Shown piece after piece: positions 44,401 through 55,849 of a stretch of 64,000 nucleotides of DNA. Position numbers and translations under genes: made by a program. This DNA comes from Agarophyton chilense (lineage: Eukaryota; Rhodophyta; Florideophyceae; Gracilariales; Gracilariaceae): assembly GCA_030374765.1 (NCBI GenBank), contig JARGXX010000013.1:930001-994000 (forward strand), given 5' to 3'. The notes under the pieces are model-generated. The model was not told the origin of the DNA. It did no database searches and worked only from the letters and a program-made list of their open reading frames with translations. Position 1 is the stretch's first letter. Every line of letters starts with the position of its first letter.

Positions 44401-46774
44401 TTGATTGTTACGCCGTCAGACGGGCCTGTGCCAATTGCGCCAAGAATGACGTCAAACTTAGGAAGCACTCTAAGAAGTTGACGCTGTTCCCGGCACGGGC
44501 TCCACTCGAATTCGTGGCCATAGACATCCTAGGGGAGTTTATCAGGACGCCCCGAGGTCATCGGTATCTGCTTGTCATTTCTGACAGATTCTCTAAGCTA
44601 ACGAGAACTGTGCCGCTGAAGTGGATCACCGCCGCTACCGTCGCGCAAGCGTTCGTGACCCATTGGGGGTTCGTATATGGACCGCCGGTGCAGTTGTTAT
44701 CCGACAACGGAGGGCAATTCGCATCAAAGTTCTTTCAGGATGTATGTCGAATCCTTGATGTAAGGAATTTATTTGTTACTACGTATCACCCTCAGGGGAA
44801 TGGCCAGGTGGAGAGGCTTAACCGCACGATACTCAACGCTTTAAGATCGTATGTTGCGGATCACCCCAAAAATTGGGACTTGTACACAGACGCTATCACG
44901 TATGTATACAACACCCAGGTACATCGGGTTACATCGTTATCCCCATTGGAACTGGTACTGTCGAGAACACCGCCGCCGGTCGCCATCGACGCTAAACCGA
45001 CGCTGTCGACGTACCCGTCCCCGGGATTGTACCGAGAAGCATGGAAGAAGTGGCTTACGAAGATGGTGCCGATAGCCCGGAAAGCAATGGACAAAGCTCA
45101 ACGCGCCTACAAGAAGGACTTTGACAATCGGGTTCGCAAACCTCTACCTCAGGTGGAGCCCCACGACTTCGTCTTCCTTCGAAAGGAATAGTAGAATCCT
45201 GAAAAGGAACGTAGGCACAAGCTTTCGCCAATTGTGGACGGACCCTATCGTGTGGTTTCTTTAGACCCGGACACGGTGGTATTGGATATCGCTAACCGCC
45301 ACGAACGGATCTCCAGGGACCGCATCACACGAGCGCCCAACCCAAATGTGGAAGTGGTGTCGGCACCAACGCCCTCCACAGGGGATGATTCAACGGAAGT
45401 TAACCCGTCAGGCGGAGATTCGAACACCCGCCCCGTTATACTTCCGCACCAAGAACGTGGTTTAACCGACCTACCGGAAACTTCGGATACTCCCGAACCT
45501 GGGCCCGCTCCCTCAAGGGCCCAGTCAACGAACTCTTACAGAGTTACTCTCCCACCGGAGGTAATCAAGCCTCCTGGCTCTCCGCCTAAGGAGGGGGAGG
45601 AGGACTTAGTTCCTTCGCAGGACGATGCTTTGGCGTCAGCCAGTCGCCCTAACAGGGAATCTAGTTCTCACAGTGAGACGTCGAGCCCGACCGAGCCGGC
45701 GACAGAGAATTCACAACCCCAGCGTATGGGTAGCGACATCACCGCCGACCCAGCCGAGCACGACGTCAGAAAAGATGACGAAACCCCGCCTAGGGAGAGT
45801 CGTGTGGAGAACGCCGCACCCGGAACGCCTACAGAGCCGACGATCACCCGCCGCCGCGGACAAGACACTGAGGTGTCGCACACTCAAACCCCGCTTTCTC
45901 GGGAACGAGCTGTGTCAGCGGACCCGCACGGAGAAGATCTAGACGACGAGGTTGACCAAATTTGGCTCTCTGTTATGGAATGGGAAAAGGAACTCCTATG
46001 GAGACACTGGAACCCTCAGGAATGGGAAAGAAATGAGTGAGACCCGTCAGGGACAGCTCAGGAGAGTGCTAGCGCGTGTCGAAAGCGCCACCTCACATCC
46101 GCTTGCGGAGTGGGAACCGGCGCCCGCGCATTTATGTGGCACACGTCGAATGGCACCAATCAAAAGGCTCTGACGACCAACCGTCGCGCAAACCGCCTCC
46201 GTCGCACGGCGCGTTGCACAAGAGCAACCTTCGTCCCCGTAGCTCGGGTTGACGTTGAAGTCTTACCCCCCTGACATTGAAGACGCTACCGCGTCGCTGT
46301 TTCTCAAACGTCACGGAATCTAAGAACACTGTTGTTATCGGGAAGATCTCAGCTTTAAGGAGAATTCAAAACTGGGCCGTTTTGACTCCGTAGACGAAAG
46401 TTACAACGTAGCCCACAGGCCACTCGGCGCCGTTTGGACGAAGTGCTGAGACCCGCTCGCAACACGGAAAAGAACCCACCGGGGTGTGTCTAGACCCTAC
46501 GTTGACACCCTCAAGGGAACTAGAGCGTTCCAAGATGGAAGAGAAGCCCGAACAGAGAAAAGTGTACCAGCAGGAATTCGTTATCGATCGCATCGTGCGT
46601 CACATCAACACCCCCGAGGGAGAAGTTCGCTACCAAGTCCGATGGTACGGATTCTCGCCTGATGAGGATACAGTGGAACCCATTGAGCACCTTCCGAGGT
46701 CTAAAGTTTTATCCTATCACCGACGCGCTCGGGTAACCTTGCCTCCAAATCTGGATTGTGCCCAAGTCGGATAA
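41457..46774 (+). pseudogene. pol region of copy B with chromodomain
   Basis: Starts right after gag. Aspartic protease with SVLDTGAAPNLIH near 41730. Reverse transcriptase with FSTLDANSGYWQ and LVYLDDIIVFSN (about 43160). RNase H with YEVDTDASANQVG near 43610. Integrase with an HHCC-type region (AHPGGRKLYLTLRRDFYW, CANC), then DDE landmarks EFVAIDILGEF and LLSDNGGQFAS, and YHPQGNGQVERLNR. A proline-rich tail follows. A chromodomain (FVIDRIVRHI, VRYQVRWYGFSPDEDT) sits at about 46570-46700. In chromoviruses this domain steers integration to marked chromatin. The copy has only a few breaks in pol and is kept as a fossil here. Confidence 0.85.
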
Positions 46775-47175
46775 GCCACCACGGGAACTGGTGTGGATGC
46801 AACCTCGAAGAGAGGAAGATGTTGGACCTCTGAAGAGGAATTGAGGAGAGTATCCCGAAGAACACGTATTGAGAGGGAGTGTCTACTGGCCCTCGGCCTA
46901 GCGCCGTTAACCGGGGATTACAGCACCGGTTATCGGGACAGTTTATGATGAAAAAAAGGAAAAGAAGACCCACAAAGTGGAGAAGAAGATTAAGAAGAAG
47001 ATTGGACCCTAGGAAGGGAAGAAGATGAAGACGAAAATGAAGAAGATCCTAAGAAGGAAGAAGAAAAGAAGTAGAAGTTAAGATCCTAAAAAGGAAGAAG
47101 AAAATAAGTTATGCAAATATCAGAAGTTTACTATTGTGGCCAAGCTATGGACTCCACGATTGCCCGAAGGCGGAA

Positions 47176-48902
47176 CTACGGAAAGCCCGAGGAGGGACCC
47201 GCCCCACCGTTGAGATTCTGACCCTGATGGTACGCCGAGGCGAAAGCCAACGTCTGGCTCACATCCGTCATACCCGGGAGAATCGGAATGCCCTCGTTCA
47301 CGAGGCCTTTTCGCACACTATCCGCTTGCGGAGTGGCAACCGGCGCCTGCGCAAGGGTGTTAACACCCCAACCGGGGGGAGCAGATGGACCGCAACCGGA
47401 TGCATTCGCCGCCGCAGCTGAGGTCGTTCCCACTGGTTGGAAGGGTGCAGACGGCTCCACAGGGAGTACTCCACTAGGAGCTGGCATGTCTTTATCCAAC
47501 GCTGGATCGTACAGGTCTACTGGAGGCTGGTACTCGTAATCGTCGGTATAAATGAACCCCGTCGGGTGTCCCACCGGCATCGGTCGAGGCGAGTCAATCA
47601 GCGCCCGTGCTTGCGCCGCGCTGATGCGAACCCCTTCGAAGGGATTGTAATAGACCCAGTTACCGGAGCCCGGATCGTACCGGCCAGGAGACTTGTCTCG
47701 CGTGGATCCTTCCCCTGCGGGCTGATTTTCCACTGGAACTCGATCCCATTGGGTGTTGTCGATCACGTCCGAGATTGGATACAGGTCCTGCACGCTGCTG
47801 GCCGAACCCAACGCTGGGACAAGGTTGATCTGACGCATGATGGTCCGTAGCATCGGAGGAATATACCAGATACGGAAATGGTCATGAGCATCCCAGAGGA
47901 GGTGCGCCGCTACGCGGGCTGCCCACTCGGCTGCAACGAGGGCCCAGTATCCCGGGTTCGGGTCGTGCATCAAACGAGATCCGATATAGTAGATGCATGG
48001 GGGCAGTTCAGCAAAGCACCCTCGGGGGACCTCGACCTTACTCCACCAAGCTGGAAGGGGCACGAATCGCCCAACCTTCGCCGTGTTACGGATACGCTCC
48101 AGTTCCACGTGAGGATACGGGACAAGGAACCCGAAACGGGAGCGCGAGCGGCGCTCGAAGCGCACGCGTCGATCGAACCCATACTGGGTAAACTGCCGTT
48201 GAAGGTATCGGAATTCAGCCCGAAGGATGGGACGACTCCATTGGAGCATATCTTCTCGGAGAGGAAAACTCGGTCCGCGGAACTCGGCTTCGGGAAAGGC
48301 TGCCAGGTTATCCCCGTAGGAGACCTCACCGTACGTGCGGTAATAGGCGACATCTAACCCGTACTCCGGGGGAACCAGATGGTCAAAGCGTGACTCTCCA
48401 ATCGCTGGTAGGCCAAAGCCACCATCGCTGCGCGCGCCTTGTCCAGGGACTCCCCGCGACCGCGGTATAGATACTGAGGCTCTATGGCTACCGGCGCCCT
48501 CCAATCGGGAGAACGTACAACCTCGACAGGTAGGCCACCCGGCAATAAGCCGTCCTCCACGTAGGAGTCGATGAGCTCATCGTCGCGAACCGCTGTCGGA
48601 TGGAACCACGGAGCGCGGGAATATATCACCGGATCGGTAAGGGGACTCCACCTTCGAAAGGATTCGTTTGAGATCCAACCTCTGGAGTTTGCTACCAAGG
48701 GCATCGCATGAGCGGAGTTCCACAAAACCGCGTTAATGTCTAAATCCTCCTGAGGATGTCGGTTGCTCGCCAAGGCGGAAGGTTCGGTATCCGACGGAGC
48801 CGCATCAAAACTGGAGAGATATCCACCCTGCTGGGGAGCTTCGTTGTCCGCCGGCGCGGAGGCCGATGACCCCGAGAGTGGGTTGATGACGTATGGGTTC
48901 AT
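47176..48902 (-). pseudogene. Antisense ORF of copy B
   Basis: Minus-strand coding-like block between the chromodomain and the 3' LTR, opposite to gag-pol. The likely start is MNPYVINPLSGSSAS at 48900-48902. A TATATATA on the same strand lies about 140 bp upstream. Notable blocks: VRFERRSRSRFGFLVPYPHV, YIGSRLMHDPNPGYWALVAA, LLWDAHDHFRIWYIPP, TQWDRVPVE, SGNWVYYNPFEGV. Blocks near the end correspond to those of copies A and E. The product would be 550-600 residues, rich in tyrosine and tryptophan, with no membrane anchor I can see, so it does not look like an envelope protein. It holds at least one break. Confidence 0.6.
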
Positions 48903-49041
48903 TCTCTTGAGAGGGCTGGTTGAGACTGCTGTTGCGAGAAGTTGCTTATCGCCGAAAGTCGGAGGAGTAGAAGCAAGTTGTACCGATGTGCCGGTTTTGT
49001 GGCGATTCTCAGAAGTGGTGAAGGACCCATTGGGAGAGAAG

Positions 49042-49049
49042 TATATATA
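49042..49049 (-). promoter_or_regulatory. TATA box for the antisense ORF of copy B
   Basis: TATATATA (palindromic) in GC-rich surroundings, upstream of the antisense start and just inside the 3' LTR. It suggests the antisense ORF has its own promoter. Confidence 0.5.
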
Positions 49050-49111
49050 GTGACCGGAAAGCGAGACACCCGCGGCTCGGGATGTTCTTCCTCGTATTAA
49101 GGAGGGGGAGA

Positions 49112-50034
49112 TGTAGAGCAACGCCTAGTTAGGGGAAACTTGAAGATGCAACTCATAGAATGAGGGTTGAACCCTCCGAGGGTTATGACTATGATCCCCT
49201 CTAAGGTGTGCTGAGGTGGCACGGTTTTCTGGTTAGAGTTCGCCTGCGAAGAAAGGATTCGGATGGCCCATGGTTGGATTGGCCCCGTGATACTCGTGGC
49301 TTAATTTCGGCACCGATTTTCGGATATTTGTTAGAACGTTGGACTTTTGGGCCCTGACAGTGGGATCTCCACGTTTATGGCCCTGAGCAGGTGTGCACTA
49401 CTGTAATTAGTAGAGTTTAGCTAGCGGGCTCTACTTAGGGAGACGAGATCTGACAGTCCGAAGCTCAGAGTAAATGGTAACCAAGGTTGGTCTTCGATAC
49501 CTTTAGAGGCTCTTCGTCGCCATCGTTTCGGCCTTATAACCCGGAACGGGCTCTGGTTAGCAACGCCTGCGTAGGGACACGACTCCACTTGGAGAGTGCC
49601 CACGTTTGGGTTCCGTGCAACCACCCCCTTGGGACCGCTCAGACGACCTGCGTGCACGATACCCCGTGGGGGTTCTGCTTACTTGTTGCGTGCTTTTTGT
49701 GTTTCCTTTCGAGGACAGGTTTTCGCCCCTGTATTGGGTTTCTTTTGTTGTTTCGCCACTTTTCTGGTTCTCGGGTCCGGTGCTTGTTAGTGCCCGACCC
49801 TCGCCCCGTTTTTCCCCTTCGTCGGATTTTCCCCCATTCTTTGGGATACCCATACCCATTCCCGAACCAACGGTTTCTACCCCTCAACTCCGTCGGTACT
49901 GCCGGAATCCCCCGTGGGAGTTACACCCCACACTACGGGTGGAACGGAGGGCTCTGTCTCTGAGTCTGCCCCCCCCAGGGAGCAAGGCTTAGAACACCTT
50001 GAGAGCACTTCACGTCGCCGGGTTTTGCTCCACA
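49112..50034 (+). repeat. 3' LTR of copy B
   Basis: 923 bp, TGTAGAG...TCCACA, preceded by a polypurine tract AAGGAGGGGGAGA at 49099-49111 and followed by ATCAT, near-identical to the ATCAC before the 5' LTR. Confidence 0.85.
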
Positions 50035-51064
50035 ATCATGATGTGCAGGAGTTGGACCAGGCGACCTCGAGAACCGGGTATTATCTCATCGTACGACACC
50101 CTCCAATCCTCCGAACGGACATTACCACGGATTCCGTACTTTGCCGTATCCAGAAAGGCCATCAGGGAAATCACCCTGAACTCAACGAAGACTACCTTCC
50201 AGGACAGCCACGACCTTCGGTCATTTCCTCGCCCATGAGTTGGAAAGAGTGGTACGCCACCACGGACGGTGTGGGAACCAGAAGGTGCGGCGAGACACGT
50301 CAATATATGGGCCATTGGTTCTCATCTTCGTGGGGAAGCCAGAGGTACAACGGAAGGTGTTTGTCGGCGCTCATGTCGTGAAACTCGACTTGGTGCCAAC
50401 AAAAGAATAACCCCAGGGATTGACGCATACGACTATCGGGCTCGTGCATCTCGTTCTAATGGCCCCGGATGGACATCCAGAACAAGCGGTCATACGGCGG
50501 CCGGAAGCACATAAACTCCAAGAAGTTGTGACCAGCCGGAGGAAAGCGCACACGAGGCGAGATGAAACCCGTGTATAGGTACGAAAGGAGTTTGTTAACC
50601 CTGGACTGGTAATCAGCTTCCTCTTCGCAGCGGACCTATGGCATGTCCGCTTGGATGAGGGTGCGACATTGCGTCGTCGAACGCGGATCCACAGGACAAT
50701 GCAACCATCGGCTATACCACGAGACGCTGCGCGCGTTCTTGCTGCCCCTCCAAACAACGGGTATCTAGGCAAACCTTCGGACGTCGAGATACATATGGCA
50801 AAACCGCTGGTATCCTTCCACAGAGGACTGAAGTATGGCATGACGCACTGCCCGCGGATTCCGTCCGATGGTATGGCCATAGTGGTGCCCGGGACGCTCG
50901 TAGGTTACTTGGTAACCCGAAGAACTCCCCGCTTGATTGTTCGAAGCCATGGTCTTGCTTCCCATAGGCTTGTACGCCGGGAAGTGAATAGGACGACCAA
51001 CGGAAGCGATAAAGTCCGCAGGGAGAACGCCATATCCGACGGGCCTATAAGGCGGGTCCGCCAT
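50035..51064 (-). pseudogene. Antisense ORF of copy A, N-terminal portion
   Basis: Continuation of A's antisense region beyond the inserted copy B. The block MASNNQAGSSSGYQV at about 50920-50960 is the likely start (ATG in good context, GACCATGGCTTC). It matches MASNNQEGCSFGYQL of copy C and MATRNPKRTRAATWQERW of copy E. YERPGHHYGHTIG parallels ERWNHYRGITG of copy E. A CTTATAGG on this strand lies about 100 bp upstream. The region is broken in several places. Confidence 0.5.
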
Positions 51065-51475
51065 CGCACGCGCTCAATTGAAAAGTACCGAGATGGTAAG
51101 GCGAAGTGACGGAATCGACCCGGACGGACTGTAAGGCGTGAATTACGGTGAACTAAACGCGGAGGGTCGCCAAAGGAAGAACGGAGACTAAGAAAGAAAC
51201 CGATGGGACGTCTCGGCCACGCGACGCGATGAATACTCCGGCGATGCAACTATGGCCAACGCTCATGGCGCGTCGGAGTTTCAGTCTTTAGGCCAATTAA
51301 TTTCCCTTCGGCTCCAATGATCGGCTCACGCTTCCCCGCATTTCCACAGGCGATGACGACGCGACGTCCCGTCGCGCCGAACGGTACCGAGAGCAACAAA
51401 GTGCTCGCGTCCCCTGGGACAAGCATGAGGCAATCGCGTCTTCGCCGTGACGGCCGGATCCTAAGGAGGGAGATA

Positions 51476-51921
51476 TGTGAAGGAGCGATGATAACGGTTA
51501 AGCATTGTAAGTCGCCGGGCCCTGAGGTATCTTGCAGTGGACACGTGTATGGGTCGACCTCAGGTGGACTCATGTAGATTATTAATTTATCTTAGTTAGT
51601 GTAATAGATTAACATTACAGTGCAAGGGAGATCCCAGCGCCTCGCCAGTACTATTTACTTGGCCCAAGTGACGCTTCTCCGTTAGAGTACGGTATGCACC
51701 GTTAGGATACTAAATAACCCCCTTGGGTATATTAGTTCCACCCTTTTGTCTTCAAGCCATCGATTCCGTAGCTCCAACCTGTAGGAGTACGCAGTAAACG
51801 CCTGCCCAATGCACCAAGTACTCTGGGAGTGCTGCCGTCAAGGATTCGAACCTTACGACCCACTCTACCACGCTACCGCCGGTCGAGACCCGTACGCTGA
51901 CCCAACAGTAATTTCGATACA
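51476..51921 (+). repeat. 3' LTR of copy A
   Basis: 446 bp, same length as the 5' LTR, preceded by the purine tract AAGGAGGGAGATA (51463-51475). It contains the antisense tRNA-like segment at about 51835-51900. Confidence 0.75.
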
Positions 51922-52129
51922 CACCTCAAGACAATTAGGCATTCTTTCAACAGTAGGTAGCTCTCATTGACCTTTGGGAATGGACTGCAAGTACTGACTT
52001 TTCTTTGTCTTTCATTTGTTGCCACCGTTTGCGATATCATTGCGCCACAATTCAACTGTTCGAGATTCTGAAACGGAAATGATAGCCATAAAAGTCACCA
52101 AAAAACCAACATCCAACACTAAATCTTCA
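51922..52129. other. Spacer between the A LTR and repeat D
   Basis: Short unassigned sequence; no gene seen. Confidence 0.4.
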
Positions 52130-52490
52130 GCTTTGTGAGATAGTTCCTAGAAGCAGGATTGCACCCAGCGTTTGAGCGTCTTGTGTGAGTGTACCACGCG
52201 TCGGCACATAAGCATTAGAAGGCGGTATGTAGAATGGGCGCTCGCTTCCACCAGGCATGGTCATGAACGTTTAAAGGGGAGGGACGGCTTGAAAACCTGT
52301 AGCAGAACCGTTCGATGTAGTCGCTGATCTGCGCAGACGACGAAGAGGAAAGGCTTGGCTTGCTTACCGTTTACTGACAAGGCGACCGAGCCCGGGTTCT
52401 TCAGTGCACCGGAGCTCAGACCCTATTGTAAAGCCTAACTTATTCTAAAGAAAAAATAAAAAGTTACTAAAGCTATCTCAGTGTTCCTTC
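52130..52490 (-). repeat. Diverged repeat D, minus-oriented copy
   Basis: Reverse complement of most of 11085-11450 with many differences. It lies beyond the 3' side of the minus-strand gypsy copy E, where that copy's 3' LTR should be. A purine tract on the minus strand (AAGAAGGGGGG) near 52692-52705 may precede that LTR. Confidence 0.45.
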
Positions 52491-53446
52491 ATATGTACCC
52501 ATGCTGTTGTTAGGTGGTACGTTTCGAAGTGGAGCGGTCCTTCCCATCCCATTGCTTACGTGTTTCGTCCACGGCATCTCAGTTCGGGTTGACGGCAGCC
52601 CCACGTAAGCGCGTGGCCGTCCACAGCCGTGTCTACACCGCCGTTCGTCGGGTATGCCATTCTCACTCATCCGCCCGGTTTCCTCATTATTTTTCAGACC
52701 CCCCTTCTTAAATTGAGCTCCGTTCTTGCAGTGCAAAAAAAGGGAGGGGTATCGTGCCAGTCGAACGAGTCCGAACGGCTTCATAGAGCAAACGGCTGTA
52801 ATAGACTCCGGTCACATAGATTGCGATCCCACGGTGGTCAAAGCATTCGGCCTCGCGCCCTCGCGCCCTCGCAGCGAACTGACAATGCCCCGCGCGATGC
52901 CAGTACAGACTCCAAACCATGCAGGGTGTTCGGTTGAATTGAGACCATTCGGCGTCTCTGTCCCTTCGAGAGGAGTCGAATTCGACGCCCCAAGCGGCAG
53001 TCCCGAGAAGAACGTGGCTGGCACTGCCGGTCTAAGATTCGATCGCGTGAATACGACGACTTCTTTTCGGTGGTAACCCACGGAGGAGCCACCGGCTTTT
53101 GTATTTGTGCGTGCGAGCGCCACGGCGGAGGAATTCCGTACGGTGTCTCTTGGTATTAATGGGAGGACGTATGCAAAAGCTTCCAGTTGGTTCTGACTCA
53201 GAACTCGTCGACTTCAAGACTGTCAGTGTGTTGGAGATGTCAAAACAGCCGATCTGTAGGGCAGGTAATGGCGGGTCATTTCCGTCCGGTAGCGATGCAG
53301 GGAATGCACCCGTGCTGGCCCCTCTCCGCTCGCTTCCATTACCAGGACACGAGTTGGATCACGGCTATTAGCGAGCACATCCGGGCCTAGAAGGCAGGCG
53401 CAGGTTCCGTTTTCTGTGAGCTAACACGTCCAGTACGTTCATCAAT

Positions 53447-54928
53447 ATGTGGACCGGACGGCGATTAGGTCGTTTTCATGCGAGGCGCCCCTTGTCCTCA
53501 ATGGCGACGAGAAACCCGAAACGGACGAGAGCCGCGACATGGCAGGAAAGATGGAACCACTATCGAGGAATTACCGGTGCAGGCCTTGACAAAACAAAAG
53601 TGAAGTGCGTTATGCCGTTTGTGCTGTGCGTTGACGAACAGGAGTACCAGACGGGATTACAGAATCTGCTGAAGAAGATGAGCGAGGACCCAGGCTTCTC
53701 AGCTGTCGATTCCATTCCCCTCGGTTTGGTCATGGTAAAGGCGGCGTATTACAAGCTTTACTGGTTATCAAGGAAGTGATGGGGTGATAATTCCGCAGCG
53801 GAGAGTCAAATACGAGCCTCAATGGGTTATTTCTTCTGCTGGCACAACGTCGAGGTCTTCGACTTGCAGAAGAAAGACCGAGTCAGTGTGTACATGCTCA
53901 TTACCGCCGTTTGGAAACGTATCAGCGTGACCAGGAATCTTGCGGTGCTAACGCTGATGGTGATCGTGTACCATACATATGAGATCATAGCGTCGACCCC
54001 GTTCGATCAGAACGTAATGCAAGTTTCCTACTTCGAGTGGGCCCTGTTAGTTTTCATGAGGTTCTTGCAGGCGGCCCACGATGGTGTCGTCACGTTCACC
54101 CGTTTGGTTGATGCACGCTTATACCATTCTTCGGGTGGAGAAAACACGCAGTACGGTCGGCTGTTGCTGCTGCCGTACCAGTTGGTGTGCTTATTATCGG
54201 AGATGGGGCTTCAGAACATCCAATCGTGTACGGCTTCCCGCCGTAAGAGGCTGGGAAGCTGTTGAAGTACGCTTCAGAAACTGATTGAACGAAGACGCCC
54301 GGGGTTCTGTGGTACGACAACTACCAGAATTTGTTCCCGCAGATACCGTTTTCCAGAGTGGTTATCACTGCGAATGGTCAATCGATGTTTCCATCCGGCC
54401 GGATACCTCCTTTGACTTTCAAACGTAAACCTGATTTCTTCCCCGTGGGCTTCATGGAGTCCTACTTCGAACCAATTTCGGTGCATCCAACCGCAGCGGC
54501 GGTTGCCGAGCCACCCACCCCCACCCAGGAAGGTGAAGACCGTTGAGGCAGGTGTCCAGACGGAAAGAGCCGCCGTGAAGGACGAGTTGGAAGCCTTCAA
54601 GGCTGCTTGCGTACCGCTCGGTGAAATCAGCCGAGCAAATGTGGCGCAGTCCCTGTTGTTTTTTCGTACTCGGTTACGCCGTAAGGTTGTCGTAGAGGTT
54701 TCGCTTCGACGTGCGGCAAAGAGTCAGGTAAACCTAATCGAGGTGATACGAGAGCATGCCGTGAAGGTAATAGGTCAGTTCGGTGAGGCCATCCAATCTT
54801 TAATCCATGTAGAGGCTCCACTTTTGTCATGGACTGCCCTAAAATTGCTGGATATCAACGAATCCGCGCGGAAATATTTGGATCAGCCATATGCGGTAGA
54901 GTCTCAGGTGGAGCTTAGGATGAGGTAG
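53447..54928 (+). pseudogene. Antisense ORF of copy E
   Basis: Plus-strand coding-like block, opposite to E's pol. Likely start MATRNPKRTRAATWQERW near 53500. Blocks: HYRGITGAG, EYQTGLQNLLKKMSEDPG, VSYFEWALLVFMRFLQAAHDG, LLSEMGLQNIQ, PGVLWYDNYQNLFPQ, FKRKPDFFPVGFMESYFEP. They parallel blocks of the antisense ORFs of A and B in the same order, including the acidic proline-rich stretch after FEP. Broken; function unknown. Confidence 0.5.
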
Positions 54929-55849
54929 CCGTGGGAAGCGACCGTGCGGATTGCCGAAATCGGTAAGTCGTTCCATCCCAACGCGGCGGTGCTTGAGGTG
55001 AAGCCTCAACCGAGTGAAGGGCAACCGGATGTGGACATGCCAGTTGAACTTCCTGGTGGCGGGCAGCGATTTCGGCAGCGGTTCCGTCCAGTGTACCACT
55101 CAGTCCTAGAGAGGTCGGTAAGCCGTTAGAAGGGGGAGGGATTGGCCCGCCCGGTGGGAGTACCCCCGTCATGACGCGCGGTCGCGGAAATGGTTCCGCC
55201 TAGCTTCGTGGTCGCGGAAGGGGCACTTTGGAAGTACGTCCGCCATGACTCGCGGTCGCAGGCATGGCCCCGCTTCGGTTCGTTGTCGCAGGAGCTACAT
55301 CAGAGGCCGTGATATCTCTTAGAAGTTTCCATATTCGTTTAAGAAATCCAAGTCGGCTAATTGACCGGGTGTCTAGTGCGCAACGCGATGCGTGATCAAT
55401 AAACATTTTCGTGGATCCCAAAGGGTTGCGATTAAAAACGTTGCGAGCCGTGCGGAAGCGGAAGAGACGGGTCAGTCAAGGGGCTCTTTTGGCGCGCCGT
55501 GTCGGGGGCGTGGCGTGTGTGGTCACCTTTCCATATAAATAGCCACGGAGGATATCAGTGGTGGACGGTGTTCTGGCTTGCTATGAGAACGGGGGTCAGG
55601 CATCAGGATATCGCGCGTCTACCGAGCGGTATTTATGCCTGCCAATGTGGGGGTTAAGCTATATCATGCCATGCATAATACTACGAACGGGACGGTCTTC
55701 CCAAAAGGTAGTTGTGTCCCATCTTGTGGTAGTTCCTCCCCCCCTTCTCAGTGGTACGCAATAAATGAGCCGTTAGTGCGGCGCCAGTACTGGTGGATAG
55801 AGTATGGTGGTATGTGTGCGGGAGGTTCTGTCGTGTTGGCAGCAGTTTT

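Larger units (their letters stand above)
20006..50034 (+). mobile_element. Ty3/gypsy chromovirus-like copy B, inserted in A
   Basis: LTRs starting TGTAGAGCAACGCC and ending TCCACA at 20006-20921 and 49112-50034. Flanks are ATCAC and ATCAT, a near-perfect 5-bp target duplication. Without the 18.26 kb DNA transposon in its gag, B is about 11.8 kb. Parts: primer-binding site, gag with zinc knuckle, protease, reverse transcriptase, RNase H, integrase, chromodomain, antisense ORF, purine tract, LTR. By eye there are about 20 differences in the first 330 aligned LTR positions, so it is not recent. Apart from the insertion it has only a few breaks and is the best preserved gypsy copy here. Confidence 0.85.
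11801..51921 (+). mobile_element. Ty3/gypsy chromovirus-like copy A (host of the nest)
   Basis: Two 446-bp LTRs starting TGTGAAGGAGCGAT lie at 11801-12246 and 51476-51921, with a purine tract (AAGGAGGGAGATA) before the 3' LTR. Without copy B, which sits at 20006-50034, A is about 10.1 kb. Order: LTR, gag, protease, reverse transcriptase, RNase H, integrase, chromodomain, antisense ORF region, LTR. The antisense region is split by B. The copy is broken, with roughly ten or more breaks, and its LTRs have diverged visibly, so it is old. No clear target-site duplication is seen. Confidence 0.8.

Noticed and set aside
47176-49121. Envelope gene for copy B
   Set aside because: The extra ORF is antisense to gag-pol and I see neither a signal peptide nor a membrane anchor.
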